From Lamellibrachia satsuma (Eukaryota > Annelida > Polychaeta > Sabellida > Siboglinidae), in NCBI GenBank assembly GCA_033239005.1, contig BSQZ01000061.1:237501-301500 (forward strand): 64,000 nucleotides of DNA. Direction: 5' to 3'. The position numbers were made by a program, and so were the translations under genes. Under the pieces are notes generated by a model, which was given only the letters and a program-made list of their open reading frames with translations, was not told the origin of the DNA and searched no databases. This document shows positions 23,165 to 35,900 of the stretch, piece by piece. Positions within the stretch are counted from its first letter, which is position 1. Every line of letters starts with the position of its first letter.

Positions 23165-24480
23165 TTAACAAGATTTAACATGATTGCCATCCCAAACAAC
23201 AAGTTCCAGATGGCAAGTGGACAAGGAAGCCATTGGCTTATCGAGAGTTCAACAATTTTCTCATCTATGTGTAGCCAACCCTTATCAAATATCTGTCACT
23301 TCTATTTTTAAACATATTCACACTACTGGCATTAACACAATCATTTGGCAGTTTGTTCCATTCATTTATCACCCTCTGTGAGAAAGAGTACTTTCTCATG
23401 TCCAACCTACACTGCTGCTTAACTAATGCTGCTTTGTGTCCCCTGGTTCTACTGCTTTCTTTAAGTTTGAAGAACATATTCCTGTCAACATCCTCATAAC
23501 CATTCACTATTTTAAACACTTCTATTTGGTCTCCTCTTAGTCTCCTGGTCTCTAGTGTTGTCAAACCACATTGTAATAAGCGACTTTCGTAACTAAGGTC
23601 TCTCAATTCTGGAATAATTTTAGCTGCTCTTTGTTGTATTCTTTCTAGCTTGTCTATGTCCTTTTTACGATATGGCCTCCATGCTTGAATACAATATTCC
23701 AAATGTGGTCTAACTATTGCTTTGTACAGGGGTACAATTAGCTGTTTCTCCTTATACATGATAGTTCTCCTAATTAGCCCTAGAATTTTATTTCCTTTCG
23801 AAGCAGCAATCCCACATTGCTCTGAAACTTTCATGTCAGCACTAAATGTTAATTCTAAGTCCTTTTCTTGTGTGGTTCTACAGCATCCCCCATTTTATAT
23901 TCTTCGTCCATGTTTCCATGTCCTGTGTATACATTTACACTTCCCAAAATTTAATAACATTTGCCATTTTTCTGACCATTTAACTAATTTATCTAGATCA
24001 TCCTGTAAACTTTGTTTATCTGTATCATTAGTAGCCTTTCTGAATACTTTTGTGTCATCTGCAAATTTGAGTACTTTGCTAGATATGTCATCTTCCAAAT
24101 CATTTATATATATTAAAAACAGTATAGGGCCTAATACTGATCCCTGTGGTACCCCACTCAAAACAGATTTCCAGTTTGAAATCTCACCATCTACTATTAC
24201 TCTCTGTTTTTTTTTGTGTAAGCCACTTTTCTATCCAGTTGATTACATCACAACCTATGCCATGGGCTTTTAGTTTAAGTAACAATCTTTGATGTGGCAC
24301 TTCATCGAAAGCTTTCTGAAAATCTAAGTAGACAACATCTACTAGTGACCCGTCATCTACCCACTTTGTAATTTCTTCAAAAAAAACATAAGAGATTAGT
24401 TAGACATGACCTTGCTTTTAGGAACCCATGTTGAGATGTATTTATTAATTTATGTTTTCTATCATTCCTTATGACAACAA
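23165..24480 (-). mobile_element. CR1/jockey-type LINE, 5'-truncated reverse transcriptase fragment
   Basis: Read on the minus strand it encodes, in order, LDFQKAFDEVPHQRLLLKLK (first catalytic Asp), a frame change near 24200, SGVPQGSVLGPILFLIYIND, KFADDTK (the catalytic Asp pair), and a C-terminal region to 23265 including GLTTLETRRLRGD and SQRVINEWNKLP. The 3' tail (minus of 23165-23264) carries ctctcgataagccaatggct and cttgtccacttgccatctgg. Endonuclease and ORF1 are missing. Frame changes make it inactive. Fragments of the same family are at 15185, 39035 and 39740 and the fold-back at 464. Confidence 0.92.
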
Positions 24481-24749
24481 TTCCAAACTAAATTACTCCA
24501 TCATGTGCCACATCCAGACACCCTAGAAATTGGCTGTCTAACTATGATGATGGCCGGTGCGATAGCTAGTTTTCATTTTTTAGAACTAGCAGCGCCAACT
24601 ATTTTATTACACACCGAATAGGCTCGCCTACATCCGGTTTTGTGGATGTTGACGTTTTGGATAAGTGATCATGGTTCAATAATCAAAACCCTACCAAAGT
24701 TATGACCATGGTTGCATAGTACTCGAGAAATTTCGCACGCACGAGCGTT

Positions 24750-26912
24750 ATGGCTTTGCAGGAACTTGAACAGGTATGTCTCATAATGGTTCACCCTCAT
24801 AATGGCGGTATTGCGATTTAGCCCGGACGGGCACCTCCCATTTTCATAAATTCAACCCGGGGCCGGGACTGGACTCGGACCGGGTGTTTTGAATCAGAAA
24901 AGAATGCGACTATATAGAGTCCTGTCCTTGCTGAGTAAACTCCCATGGAACTGCTCACTAACAACCCTGTCCTTGCTCAGTAAACCCCTATGGCTATGCC
25001 TGCTATGGAACCGCTCAGTTACAACCCTGTCTTTGCTCTCAAGTCTCAAGTGGTTTACTCCAAACAGCCCAAACTTTGGCTAACGCAGGAGTTTGTGGTG
25101 GGCTGTGCGCATGCGCTGTGGGTGGTACATTCGATTAAAAGACTAGTATCATTAATGTTGCTGAAATGGTTTTTATTTGATAGTTTTATTTATTTTATGT
25201 ATAGGATGTTTAACGAAATTTTTGAATAGGTTGGTTGTGTGTATGGACACTGTCGCTGCCTTGCCACATGCACACATAGACAGTCTCCATACCCACACCC
25301 TGGATAAGTTAAGTAAGTCTCAAGTAATTATACCCAAACAGCCCAACCTTGGCTTGGGCTAACGCAGTAGTTTGAACCAACGGCTTTTAGAATTTAGTGT
25401 ATCTTCCAAAAGACACAGGCAAAGTGGGGTGAATGAAATTACCCAAGCTTTGAAACGGTGGAGGTGGAATTGTCGGCAGGCGGGTGCTCTAACCATTAGA
25501 CCACCACTCCCCTAAAAACCCTAGGAACCTCTCAGTAGTAACCATGTCCATACTCAGTAAGCTCCTGGCTTTAAGTCAAATTAAGACTGCTCAGTAAACA
25601 TCCTGGGCATACTCAGTAATATCCTGGAACACAATGCGGGTATCAGAAATTTGTTTACTATACAGACTTAATTATTTCATGTTTTGTCAAGAATTGTTTG
25701 TGATTTCAATAATTTATGTTGCATAATCATAATTTTATTTTGGAAGATAGTATTGTTTTGTCATGAAATAAATTTAATATATTGAAAGCGTTAGTAAATG
25801 TAAACAAAACTTGGCATCAAAGTTTTTTCATGTTTGCATGAGTTACAAACAAAAATATTTGAATAATCTGACAGCCTGGCAACATATTCTTCAACATGTT
25901 AAAAGCATGCATACAACCTGATTTTGATGCTTCATAGAGGCTATTTAATTCATATTGAATGATGATAATTATATGAATCCTGTGCATATATTATTATTAT
26001 TATTATAAAATATGCTACAATCTCTTATGTAGGATCCGTTTGATGCCATTGAGTTTGTCGAGCGCCTGGCATGGCGCACCAGCGGAGGAACGGCAAAGGC
26101 AAGCGAGTTTGACCCGATGGTGTTGCATGGGGTATTCGAGCAAACCATCGAGGATCTGAAGGAGATGCGAGTGCGCATTCAGCGACACGTGCAGAAGGTC
26201 GAGGCATCCTGCAAAGATGAGGAGAAGGTCCACTGGCAGAAAGTCGCAGAGTTACAGAAGCACAACCAGGTTTCACTTTCTGTTTCTGCAAACATCTCGG
26301 TTGCAGTTGTCCAGTGCAACAGACTTCCACAAAATCCATTAGCTTATGTAAATTTCAAACTGCTGTTTCTTCTATGAAATAGCAGTTGTAATTTTGTATT
26401 ACGTAACATTGATTTTTTTTATTTGTTTGTAGATGTTTAGTCCAAATATAGATATGATAATAATAATAATAACAATTACTAATTTTATTTTTCAAACTGG
26501 TACAACATATTATTCTAAATTTGGTTAATTATAAAATAGTTTTTGTGTTCTGCCCACAAGTGTTATTTTTTTTAATGCAGAGAAGCAGGGAATTTTCATG
26601 CTGTTAGTGATTATATTATTAGCAGAAATCAGTATTTTAAAAATTGTCTTTACTAAGACATTTTGACTCCTACACAATTTACTAAGCTTTGTATGTAATT
26701 TTAAACCTTACAAATCTGTTGTCCTCTTTTCATTTTAGGTGTGCCTATATGCTGTGCCAGATATTCGTTACTTAACAGGAAGATAATTTGTAGAGGGCTT
26801 TCATGTTAAAAAACTTGAAACTTCATTGCACAGTTTTGTAGTGAAACCACACTTGTAAAATCACAAATCATATTAATGAATTGTGTTTGTATACTTCACA
26901 TTTTGAATGCAT

Positions 26913-26946
<34 letters not shown>

Positions 26947-29900
26947 ATATGCTTCTATTCCATAGGCCGCCTTCAGTCATTTCCAAGCACTCGATGAGAG
27001 AATCAACTTTGTTGCAACCAAAGTAGTTCATCTAGGTGACCAGCTCGAAGGGGTAAACACCCCACGAACAAGGGCAGCTGAGGCGCAAATGTTGATGCGA
27101 CACTTTGCTGAGTTCATGGAGGTGGACGGCCCTAAATCAGTGCTATTTACAGAGCTGTCTAAACAGGTAAACCTAACTTATTATTTTGTAAATTTGTAAT
27201 GTTTACAATGTTGTCTTCTATGCCAAACAGCCTTGTATGTATATGGTTGTAAGCACAAACATGTAATTGTACATATTTGACATATATGTTTTGTTCTCGG
27301 AGTTAAACAAAAAACAAGGAACATGTATGAATATAATATTGAAAAAAATGGAATATAAAACAATGGAAGGAAATCATTTCAGTATCCATCCCACGGAAAC
27401 TTGTCTGAAAGTCAATAGTACAGGATTACAGAAGGCAGCCACGTATGATTTCAGCTGCAGTTGGCTGCAGATATCATTCAAAAGCTGCACCTGATAGTGC
27501 AGGAGCTTCCTATGGATACCAAGTAAGTCGGTTTTTCATGTCAGTGCTTCTTAGCATAATGTACACTTTATTATTTATGTTGTAGGTTTTCGTATATGTC
27601 ATAATTATGTTGAATGAAAATAATATGAATTGGTGGTTGGATTTGATTGTAAAATCACCAATATGCTTATAAGTATACCAGCCTAGAATATTTTTATAGC
27701 CATCTACATGTAGCTGTTTGAAGCCTGTTGCTTAAAAAACTGGCAGGCTGGTGATAACGTAATACATTTCAATCAAAATTGATAATAGACATAATCATAT
27801 AAATAAATAAAAGTTCTTTGATACGCAAGTCTCTAGCTTAAGCCAATCACTGCGCCCACAAACTGAAATCGATTAGAATATATAAATAAATAGATTAAAA
27901 TAAAAGCATAAATGTCCTCCATGACAATGGTTAGTCCAGAAACAGTATTGTACACATCGCCATTTGCACACTGAAAGAGATGAATCTTCAGGCGGTGCTT
28001 AAATAGTGTCAATGAAGATGCGTCACAGAGGGAAAGTGGTAGTGTGTTTCAATGTGTGAGGCCGGTTGTTCCAAATCCACATCTGCTGCTGGACTTGGAC
28101 ACTGGTGGGACAGCTAGCTGCAGGCTATAGCTGCCATAGCCGAGGATTTTGTGTTCTTGGATTCAGCAGTGCCACTCTGCTTGTTGTCATGTCAGACAGA
28201 ACCATGTGAAAGCTGTCATGCTGTGATTAGTTTGTGTTCTTGGATTCAGCAGTGCCACTCTGCTTGTTGTCATGTCAGACAGAACCATGTGAAAGCTGTC
28301 ATGCTGTGATTAGTTTGTGTTCTTGGATTCAGCAGTGCCACTCTGCTTGTTGTCATGTCAGACAGAACCATGTGAAAGCTGTCATGCTGTGATTAGTTTG
28401 TGTTCTTGGATTCAGCAGTGCCACTCTGCTTGTTGTCATGTCAGATAGAACCATGTGAAAGCTGCCCATGTGTGATTAGTTTGTGTTCTTGGATTCAGCA
28501 GTGCCACTCTGCTTGTTGTCATGTCAGACAGAACCATGTGAAAGCTGTCATGCAGTGATTAGTTTGTGTTCTTGGATTCAGCAGTGCCACTCTGCTTGTT
28601 GTCATGTCAGATAGAACCATGTGAAAGCTGCCATGCGGTGATTAGTTTGTGTTCTTGGATTCAGCAGTGCCACTCTGCTTGTTGTCATGTCAGACAGAAC
28701 CATGTGAAAGCTGTCATGCAGTGATTAGTTTAGGTTCTTGGATTCAGCAGTGCCACTCTGCTTGTTGTCATGTCAGACAGAACCATGTGAAAGCTGTCAT
28801 GCTGTGATTAGTTTGTGTTCTTGGATTCAGCAGTGCCACTCTGCTTGTTGTCATGTCAGACAGAACCATGTGAAAGCTGTCATGCAGTGATTAGTTTGTG
28901 TTCTTGGATTCAGCAGTGCCACTCTGCTTGTTGTCATGTCAGATAGAACCATGTGAAAGCTGCCATGCGGTGATTAGTTTGTGTTCTTGGATTCAGCAGT
29001 GCCACTCTGCTTGTTGTCATGTCAGACAGAACCATGTGAAAGCTGTCATGCAGTGATTAGTTTGTGTTCTTGGATTCAGCAGTGCCACTCTGCTTGTTGT
29101 CATGTCAGATAGAACCATGTGAAAGCTGCCATGCGGTGATTAGTTTGTGTTCTTGGATTCAGCAGTGCCACTCTGCTTGTTGTCATGTCAGACAGAACCA
29201 TGTGAAAGCTGCCATGCGGTGATTAGTTTGAGGTGAAATGCAAGATATTGAGCTTGGGGACAATCATTTACTCGGCAGGATACACCAAGTGTGGTCTAAC
29301 ATTTCACTTTTGAATATATCTCAAAAACTGTAATAAAATATATTTGATGTAGTTACATTATTCTGACATCTTCATTAGCCATAAGATAATTTTGACAACA
29401 CAGTTGCCGCTGTACATGTTCCTGTTTTATATGGGATACTCTACTTTTGTTGCAGATTTAATCGTGCAAGAAGCAAGATATCAGGTAAATTGTCATTATA
29501 CAGTTTGTATTTCTGTGTCGTATTTAGCTGTGCTTGCTGTATTTTAAAAAAGCTTCATCAGTGTTAGTATTTCAAGTATTATTTGCGTATATAAGAAATA
29601 ATGACAGTGAGCCTTATTTGTGTCACATTTTACATAAAAATACTTTTTAGAAAATTACAAATATGTTTTAATGAACCACAATTTTTTATTATGTGAACAA
29701 ATTGTGATCATTGAAACACATTCTAAATGTTAGAATAGATATAGTTTATTGTAGACATGGTGTACAACATGATTTTATAATAAAAAACGATCAGACGTTG
29801 TACCTAAATATAAGAGTTTGCCTGTATGTGACATAATAGTCGTTACCCGGAATATCATGTTTTTGTTCACTAGATGGTGGGCATATATAAACGCAGTGCA

Positions 29901-32900
29901 TCACTGGATAAATTGTTGATGGAAGTACAACTTGTCCTTTAAATTAGAGAGTCGGGAAGAATAACTGCTTTAACAAAGAATACGTTTTACCAACAATAAT
30001 GCTTAAATAGAAATTACAACGCTAGCATCAGAAAAAAATCTGGCTGATCTGACATTTGAATAACTTCAAACACGATTTAGCATGTGTTAGCATAGATACG
30101 CGACTGTTTTAGTGCACATCAAAAGATTCGTATGAATTACGTGTTGTACTTCCGTCGACAATCTCACATGATTTCACCTTATATTAGTGTTATATTATGC
30201 ACGGAGGTGCCACGGGTTATTCTGTGTAGGCTCTAATGCTTGTTGCCTTGTGATGCAGCGAAGTATGAGGAGATAGAGACGTGTCTGATTGACGAGTTCA
30301 GAGAAGCCTTCCACAAGGGAGACAGGAGGAAGATGAAACGCACGGCCGCAGTTCTCTCCCACTTCAAGGTAAACTCTTCAAGCTCAGCTCACTCAGGCTT
30401 GGTTCTGTGGTAGATGATAATGACCACATCAGTGCACTTGATAATACATTTACCGGTACAACTGTTTTTCAAACACCAAGAAAAGCTCCAAGATATAAAA
30501 TTTCATGAGAAACATTCCATCTCAACAAATAGATTGGGAGGTATACGTGCATTCCAGGAGCTTTACAAGGGCTCTTTGTGTGTCCTCCTGTATTACTCTT
30601 GTGTCTGTACAGTTGTGGTCTTGTCTTGCAGGGTTACAGCCAGTGTATAGACATCTTCATAGAGGAGAGCCAGGTGGTACGTATTCAAGTTTTATATAAC
30701 TTATCTAAAACATTCAACATTTTGTTGACATGTTTTAGATAGCCACGTTTTTTGTGTCAAAATCAAGAACCTTAAGTCATGTCGGATTAAATGAAATGCT
30801 AGGTATTTATTACAATCATAGCTAACCAAAATCAACCAATTTTGTTTGAAATACCAACCTGTGTGTATTTCACATAAACCTATATCGAGTTATGTTTGTG
30901 TGTGGCGCTGTGGCACGATGGTTAGAACATTGGACTCTCAAGCAAGATAACCCGGTCTCAAATCCTCCTGCTGCCATTTCAAAGCTGAGGCAGTTTCTTT
31001 AATCCTACGTTGCTTCAGTTCACTCAGCTGTATAAATAAGTACCGGCTACAGACAAAGGTCGATATATGATCGAATAGTCTTCATGCAGTTATGCTCTTT
31101 GAACAATCCTATGGACTGGAAACCCCGCTGTATACCTACGTACCTTTACTTTTTCAATTTCATGTTGGTGTCCAGTTTAATGAGTAAAATAAATAACCTA
31201 CAGTTCTACTTTGATTAGCATATCCTGGTCAGAACGTTGCTGCTGAAATAGTTACATTAGAGTGATATAAAACATGCTGATGTCAATATACGGTTGTGTT
31301 CACTAGGGAGCCTTCATGAGTCGCAGTGTGTTCGAAGACATCCCGCCACTGTGTGCGAAGACAAGCATCGTCATCAACGAGGTGTTTTCCCGGCCTGAGA
31401 TGGTCATGTGTAAATTTGTCCTAAACCTCTACCATGGAAAACTGCAGGTATGTCGTCGAATGGTGCTAGTAATGACAACAAATTTATTTTGAAAATTCTA
31501 CTAATTGTAAAAACTTTTTTTTAAATGTTTACGCAACCAATGTAGAAATAAATAAGTAAACATAGTTACCTGATCAGATTATTTTATTAGTTGGACGTTG
31601 ATAAATTGAGAATTATTAAGGTAAATTTGTCTTGTTTAGTAAGATACACAAAGTTACATGTGGAATCCAGACGTATTGGGGAGTTGAGTTTAGCCTGGGT
31701 GCTAAGTGATATGAAAAAAAATTTCTGTGTAATAAGATTAATGACACACATTTAATTTTGTTTTTGAAGCTTGTCTTGCTGTTCAAAACACTGTTGCAAA
31801 TGTATTATCAACTACAGTTAACCAGGAGTTGTGTGCAAGGTTCCACTTTATATCTGTTGGTTCTCAGAACCAGACTAACTTGCAATTGTGTTTTCTTCTA
31901 GGAGCACATTTCAACAATGTTATCAGACACACGAGAACTAGAAACCTACCTGAGGAATCTATATGACTTGTACACAAAGTGAGTGTTCTATTTCTGTATG
32001 ACATGTACACAAAGTGAGTGTTCTATTTCTGTATGACTTGTACACAAAGTGAGTGTTCTATTTCTGTATGACATGTTCACAAAGTGAGTGTTCTATTTCT
32101 GCTTGAAGAGTTTTGTAATGATGCAGTGAACGTCACTTTTGACACATACTTTATACATGATGGTTTGATGATAAATCTATCCATGGAAACCCACTGCAGA
32201 AGATGATGTTTATGGTTTTTTTTAATATTGTGATGCAGAATCAGGGGTAAATAAAAATTACTCCACAAGTCTATTAAAAAAAACATGAATTCTATAACTT
32301 GACTTGAATCGTATGTTTAAGACTGCATTTGCAAGTACAACATGAAATCTCAAATGGTTTAAAAAAAAGAAAAATAACTAATGTTGGTGTATTCCGTGGA
32401 GACCATGGGTGTTTGATAGACAGACTGCTGCTCACAGTGAAATGTTTTAATGTACAGAGCATCAACTCTGTCGGAGCAGCTGTCGGCGTACAAGCTTGGG
32501 AATGACTCCAGTTTCCTCAATAAAGTCACCAAGAACATCTTTAGTCGCTACTTGGAAGACTACATCAGGTTTGTTAGATACTTTGTGATCAGTATTTAAT
32601 TTCTGCTGTCGTGTGTAAAGCAGATGCTAGGTAATAATTTATGATGATTAAAATTATGTTGTATCTTATGACACCTGCTCCATGACTTTTGAGAATAAAT
32701 AATATAAAAACAAGCAAGGTAGCCAAGTTTGCTGGCATTGCACTAAAGAAAAGGCTGCCACTGGAAGAGCTTATGAGTCCTTGCACTACCCAGTCATGTT
32801 TTGGTAGAGTAACGCCACATCTTCATGCTACAAAAATCATGTACAACTGCCGGTTTCATGAAGCATTTGGACTGTATGAAAGAACATGTGGACGTTTGTC

Positions 32901-35900
32901 ATAGATCACATTAACATTTTGAATTTGTTTTAATGTATAAACCGTCCCTGGGCACGCCTACAGCACTCCAGTTCCATATGTTGCGAAACTGACGGAGATA
33001 TGAGCGAACAGAGTCACAAACCACTTTTTATTATAAAAGCGAGGTTTTGGTACAAATGATGGTCTGTTTAATATTATAGAAATAAGCATCTTTTCAGTAG
33101 TGTATTCAATTGGATCACTTGTCCGTTTGTTTATGTTATTTTTAAATACATATCATTTGAGGGATGTTCCAGCTTATACGTCAAGAGGAGGGAGATATGT
33201 CGGCTATATTTATATCTGAAGGATGTTCCAGTTTATACGTCAGGAGGAGGGAGAGGTGTCAGCTATATTTATACCTGAGGGATGTTCCAGCTTATACGTC
33301 AGGAGGAGGGAGAGGTGTCGGCTATATTTATATCTGAAGGATGTTCCAGCTTATACGTCAGGAGGAGGGAGAGGTGTCGGCTATATTTATATCTGAAGGA
33401 TGTTCCAGCTTATATGTCAGGAGGAGGGAGAGGTGTCGGCTATATTTATATCTGATGGATGTTCCAGTTTATAAGTCAAGAGGAGGGAGAGGTTTCGGCT
33501 ATATTTATATCTGAAGGATGTTCCAGTTGTTATACGTCAAGAGGAGGGAGAGGTGTCGGCTATATTTATATCTGAGGGATGTTCCCGTTTATATGTCAAG
33601 AGGAGGGAGAGGTGTCGGCTATATTTATATCTGGGGGATGTTCCAGTTTATACGTCAAGAGGAGGGAGAGGTTTCGGCTATATTTATATCTGAAGGATGT
33701 TCCAGTTTATATGTCAAGAGGAGGGAGAGGTGTCGGCTATATTTATATCTGAAGGATGTTCCAGTTTATACGTCAAGAGGAGGGAGAGGTTTCGGCTATA
33801 TTTATATCTGAGGGATGTTCCAGTTTATATGTCAAGAGGAGGGAGAGGTGTCGGCTATATTTATATCTGAAGGATGTTCCAGTTTATACGTCAAGAGGAG
33901 GGAGAGGTTTCGGCTATATTTATATCTGAAGGATGTTCCAGTTGTTTAATGTGTAAGTCCATGGAATCGACATTACAATTGCTCTGAATAATAAAATAAA
34001 ATTGTCATGTATTTTTTATTAATTAAGGTATGCATGGGATCATGCCCAAAATGGAATGCAGTATCCGGGTTTGAAATAGCGGTGGTTTGTGGCTAATATC
34101 TTTGGGACTGCCTTGGTAGTACACAGTGAATGTCTACCTCTAATCTCTGAGAAGAAAAGACGAAAGCAAGATTTGCATCCAGTGGATATTTACTACAGCT
34201 TTGCGTTGTTTCCAGTATTGAATGTCGCTTTCTGAAAGAGAGGTGTACCGCAGTGCTGCAGCGATACTATGACTCAAGGCACCATCAGAAGAAGAACATA
34301 CAGTCTGGCGGGTATGTTTCACATTAGATCTATTTGTTTCACATTAGATCTATTGTTTGACGTGTAATAGACTTGGCTTGTCAGATAACATCATTTATAT
34401 GGGTCGTCTTGACCAATGACATCATGACCAGGTGACAATGTCATCTGACAATGTCATCTACTCATCTACCTAGGTACAATTCACTCTATTTATATTAACA
34501 GATGTCTGTGTTACAATCAAGACCATTTATGCCTATCTAATTAGTGATTATGTTCCATTGTTTATCCATAATATCATTTATTTATAATTTATGTTACACC
34601 ACAAAATAGTTTTTTAAATAATCAGTGAATTTCTGAATGACCACCATAATTATTATCTTTTGTTGTGTCAATGCAGTTGCGGCATGACTGCTTAAATAAA
34701 ATTCTCATTTAAACCTTGGTACTATGTTATCATTAAAATTATCATTAAATTCCATTTTTGGGCATCTGAACAAAGCCTTTATTTGTTGCATAGGATCCAT
34801 GTGTTTCGCCGAGACCTGCAGGCTGTGATCGGGACCAAGGCCAACCTAAACCTTGGCCCCACGATAGAGAACTACGACGGGGAGACGTTCCTCTCCCAGG
34901 AAGTCACCATCAACCTGCTCCAAGAGTCAAAGTTGGCCTTCAAGAGGTGCAATGCAGTAAGTCTGACTCTACTATCATATTACACATTGTAATATTTACA
35001 CCGTAATAATACTTATATATTGACACTGTAATTGTATTGCAGATATTTTGCCGAGGTTTGTTCATCTTCTAATCTGTGTAAATGATTATCATATATATCA
35101 TATATATTATGTGTCCCCTTTTTCATGTTACCCGGAAGTATTATAGCGAACATGTTTGTTGAAGCACCTATTTTATGTTCTGGAAAGTATTATACTGTTA
35201 TTCATTGAGCCGACTGAACTGACCTGTCTGTTCTCTGCAGCTGTCGGCCAGGAGTGACCTTCCTGAGAATGCCACCAAGATCTTTGAGCTCTTGGTTCAG
35301 TTCCTGGTGACAGAACACATTGACTATGCACTCGAACTTGGCCTACAAGGTAACTGGCACAGTCGCTATTGTACTGAACACAAATAGCTACCCTAAAAAC
35401 AAATTAACTCCTGTTTCTTTGGAATTATACTACGAAATGTTAACTCTTATCTGAAAGAAAATGTTCGCCTATTGAAGTACCAAGCACTCAATGTATTTCT
35501 GTGTGATTTTGTCACGTGTTTTGGTCATTACTTCTCTGGTTGAACTTATCACAGTTCTTTAAAGCAAAACACTTCATTGTAACATCCATCTCTCCAAGCT
35601 GTGACATCTTAATGCAGGGGTATTTGCTGAACTGTTGAATTTATTAGAATTTAAAAAATACTATTCTAATTTACAAAGGACCACATGTACGGTGAATGCT
35701 ACATTTTCTACATATCATATCCAAACCATCTCCACCAATTGTCACCCATACAATTTTACCATAACAAGTTGTCATGAAAATAAATGCTTAGGTCATTTTT
35801 ACACAAGATTCTTTCTACTTGCTAGAAAGTGCAGTTATGACTACACAGAGAAAACTCACAGTGAATACATTTATTTTACATGTAGCGATTCCTCTGGCGG

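Noticed and set aside
33518..33811. 97-codon ORF with repeated RRERCRLYLYL-type units
   Set aside because: Intronic minisatellite in EXOC5.
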